The position numbers and the translations under genes were made by a program. A stretch of 64,000 bases of DNA from Nitrosomonas marina (GTDB taxonomy: Bacteria > Pseudomonadota > Gammaproteobacteria > Burkholderiales > Nitrosomonadaceae), in assembly GCF_900111605.1 (NCBI RefSeq), contig NZ_FOIA01000009.1:43191-107190 (forward strand). Reading direction: 5' to 3'. This document shows, one piece after another, positions 61,993-64,000 of this stretch. A model generated the notes under the pieces. That model saw only the letters and a program-made list of their open reading frames with translations. It did not search any database and was not told where the DNA came from. Every line of letters begins with the position of its first letter. Positions within the stretch are counted from its first letter, which is position 1.

Positions 61993-62421
61993 ATGAGAAC
62001 ACGTATTCGATGGAAAGGGAACGTCAGTTTTCTTGCTGAATCGGGCAGCGGTCACCAGGTCCTGATGGACGGAGCGCCAGAGGCCGGGGGGCAAAACCAG
62101 GGTCCGCGCCCAATGGAAATGATATTGATGGGCCTGGGTGGATGTACAACATTTGATGTCATTTTCATATTAAAAAAAGCGCGTCAGGACGTAACGGATT
62201 GTGTTGTGGAGATCGAGGCTCAGCGTGCGGAAACCGATCCCAAAGTGTTTACACAAATACATTTACATTTCATTCTCACTGGAAACAGGCTTAATCGTCA
62301 TCAGGTCGAACGTGCGATTAATCTGTCCGCGGAAAAGTATTGCTCAGCTTCTATCATGCTTAAGACTACCGTGAATATTACACATGATTATGAAGTCATA
62401 GATTCACAGCCGAACGAATAA
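61993..62421 (+). CDS. OsmC/Ohr-family peroxide-related protein
   Basis: A 142-residue protein of the OsmC fold. Both cysteines of the thiol peroxidase site are kept, in LGGCTTFDV and AEKYCSAS. The N-terminal RWKGNVSFLAESGSGHQVLMDG and PMEMILMGLGGC fit the YhfA-like branch. It should reduce organic hydroperoxides or bind acylated thiols. It lies 82 bases after cytochrome c but beyond its terminator. Confidence 0.88.
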   Translation: MRTRIRWKGNVSFLAESGSGHQVLMDGAPEAGGQNQGPRPMEMILMGLGGCTTFDVIFILKKARQDVTDCVVEIEAQRAETDPKVFTQIHLHFILTGNRLNRHQVERAINLSAEKYCSASIMLKTTVNITHDYEVIDSQPNE

Positions 62422-62784
62422 GTTGTTGTTCATTCACTTTTGCTTGCCCACTTCGCGTTGTATACCTTAGATGAAAATACGGTTCACAAGAAGAAACCTT
62501 CTTGTCTACAATAACTGGCGATAAGTCAGTTTTGCTGGAAGTAACTGGATATCAGAAAAAAAGAAAAATCGATAAGCTCGCAAGGCAGGGCAGGCCACAC
62601 GGAATAGTCTGTGGCCATATGTGATTAAGCTTGCGCCTTTCCTATAGATGACCTGATATGCTGCCTTGTATCGAAACTTTTGTGACCATCATTTTTTATA
62701 TTGCCTGGATTGATTAAGGCATACTTGATGGTAAACCCGGTTATCATCAGCAATATGTCATTCGGGAGGACTTTGTTGTCTTTT
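62422..62784. other. intergenic region between convergent genes
   Basis: A 363-base stretch. It contains an imperfect hairpin GGCCACA / TGTGGCC at 62593-62616. No gene is seen. Confidence 0.35.
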
Positions 62785-63501
62785 CTATACGTTGTAGCGT
62801 CGCAACGCTTTCCAGCCACCAAACAATATCAACCCTATTAAAGCAAAAATCCACCAATTGTAAACCATCCACATAAGTGGATTCGATTCAACGATTATGT
62901 TGGCTTCAGCAAGCTCGATTTCGTGAGTTTTTTGCTGGTCTCGCTCGGTCGAGGTAACATGCATTTTAAAAATTATTTTTTGTGTACCGGATGATTGCGG
63001 TGCAACTTGCCAGGTCCATTCTGTTGCGTCGTTTAGGATATACATTTGCCGTTGCGGTCCCGGATTCTCGATACGGAAATTTTCACCTGCAATTTCCGCC
63101 TGCATTTGAGGTGAGACATAGCCGGTAATGCCCTGTATCGATGTGCCGGCCGAAGAAATGGAAACAAGTTCGTTGATGAATTTTGCAAGTTGATCCGTAT
63201 CGACACGTAACTTGACTTCAATGTTCTGATATTGCTGCGCTTCTTTTGGAGCGGTTATAACACTGCTGGCGAGTGGAATCTTCATGATGACCGGATGAAC
63301 GAACTGGTTTTTGTTTGCCAGCATGTGCATAAAGGAGTTAATCGAAAACGGAATCACCAATAAAACCAGCAGTAGTGCAACAGGCATGACAAGACTGGTA
63401 TTGGTACTTGATTTCATGGTGTTTTCTTCAGTATTTTTCGCTTCAGTATTATTTGAATTCGGATCGGTTGACTGGTGATGATTCGAATCTGGGTTGCTCA
63501 T
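62785..63501 (-). CDS. bitopic membrane protein of unknown function downstream of amoC
   Basis: A 238-residue protein with an Asn/Ser/Thr-rich N-terminus of about 38 residues, a membrane helix (LVMPVALLLVLLVIPFSI), a large periplasmic part, and a second C-terminal helix (MVYNWWIFALIGLILFGGW) with a basic tail. The periplasmic domain looks like a beta-sandwich (IEVKLRVDTDQL, ATEWTWQVAPQSSGTQKIIFKMHV). The ATG at 63501 has AGGAGG immediately upstream; an in-frame ATG 12 codons earlier does not. It follows amoC on the same strand beyond a hairpin. No family is recognised. Confidence 0.75.
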   Translation of the reverse strand: MSNPDSNHHQSTDPNSNNTEAKNTEENTMKSSTNTSLVMPVALLLVLLVIPFSINSFMHMLANKNQFVHPVIMKIPLASSVITAPKEAQQYQNIEVKLRVDTDQLAKFINELVSISSAGTSIQGITGYVSPQMQAEIAGENFRIENPGPQRQMYILNDATEWTWQVAPQSSGTQKIIFKMHVTSTERDQQKTHEIELAEANIIVESNPLMWMVYNWWIFALIGLILFGGWKALRRYNV

Positions 63502-63748
63502 ATAACCTCCTGCTGTTCGTTTTTCAATTAAGATCATATCATCAATGACTGAAAAGTATGACCTTTGTCAAAAATTTCACAGCTTGATTGAGTAATTTGA
63601 ATGTTGAGGAATCAGTGAAAAGTGTCAGTACAAAAACGTGCTTTCGCAGAAACTGTAAAAAAGCCAGCTATGGTTTGTAAATTGTAAAACCGGTCTTGCG
63701 GATTTCAGGAATATAAATCGTTTCCAGAATGTATTTCTTAACGAATAT

Positions 63749-63778
63749 CCCCGCTATTGAACCTTGTCAATAGCGGGG
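63749..63778 (-). terminator. strong hairpin after amoC
   Basis: Perfect 11-base stem CCCCGCTATTG / CAATAGCGGGG with an eight-base loop, 37 bases after the amoC stop. There is no clean T-run, but the stem is strong and well placed to end or stabilise the amoC message. Confidence 0.6.
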
Positions 63779-63814
63779 AGTGGGGGGAATTAAATGATCA
63801 ATAACTGATCAGCT

Positions 63815-64000
<186 letters not shown>

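Overview
The window looks like chromosomal DNA of an ammonia-oxidising betaproteobacterium of the Nitrosomonas lineage. Two things show this: the last 61 codons of ammonia monooxygenase subunit C (amoC) are readable at the right edge on the minus strand, and a class I cytochrome c of the Nitrosomonas c-552 type lies at 61.6-61.9 kb. Gene order, Shine-Dalgarno sequences and codon use are ordinary for that group. No rRNA, tRNA, CRISPR array, transposase or phage gene was found.

Layout. 0-1.3 kb: 3' part of tyrS and a small acidic repeat protein. 1.4-11.2 kb: a copper/periplasm block. It holds a tandem pair of multicopper-oxidase-like proteins whose copper ligands are split between the two polypeptides, a small exported protein, a porin, and an operon of a histidine-decorated beta-propeller, a SCO-type copper chaperone and an exported protein of unknown function. 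11.4-15.4 kb: an ExoD-like protein and a MacA/ABC tripartite efflux operon. 15.8-22.6 kb: an aminotransferase, then surface-polysaccharide genes (WecA-type transferase, WbpM/CapD-type dehydratase, rfbC) and an ABC exporter with degenerate ATPase motifs. 22.6-29.5 kb: radA, a ceramidase-like membrane protein, aroG, a protoglobin, nadB. 29.6-34.3 kb: a His-rich exported protein with a four-helix membrane partner, then ovoA and a PLP lyase (probably a complete ovothiol operon). 34.4-41.2 kb: zapE, a diguanylate cyclase, a metallo-beta-lactamase-fold protein, a NYN protein, and a dihaem peroxidase with a His/Asp/Gly repeat domain. 41.9-44.0 kb: ornithine aminotransferase and arginase. 44.3-47.0 kb: small exported proteins, including a lipoprotein and a cytochrome c'-like protein.

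47.0-55.0 kb holds the most striking cluster, all on the minus strand: a three-domain multicopper oxidase, a long tyrosinase, a LodA-like quinoprotein oxidase, a 148-residue unknown protein and a LodB-like flavoprotein that seems to start at an ATT codon. The right end has lipoproteins, a J-domain protein, an exported EndoU nuclease with a probable immunity protein, rimO, cytochrome c-552, an OsmC protein, a membrane-anchored unknown, and amoC. No amoA follows this amoC, so it is probably a solitary copy.

The shared theme is periplasmic copper and redox chemistry: two multicopper oxidase systems, a tyrosinase, SCO, a possible propeller metal site, a His-rich peroxidase, ovothiol and several cytochromes. 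All functional assignments come from reading motifs by eye and from family knowledge; no database search was run.
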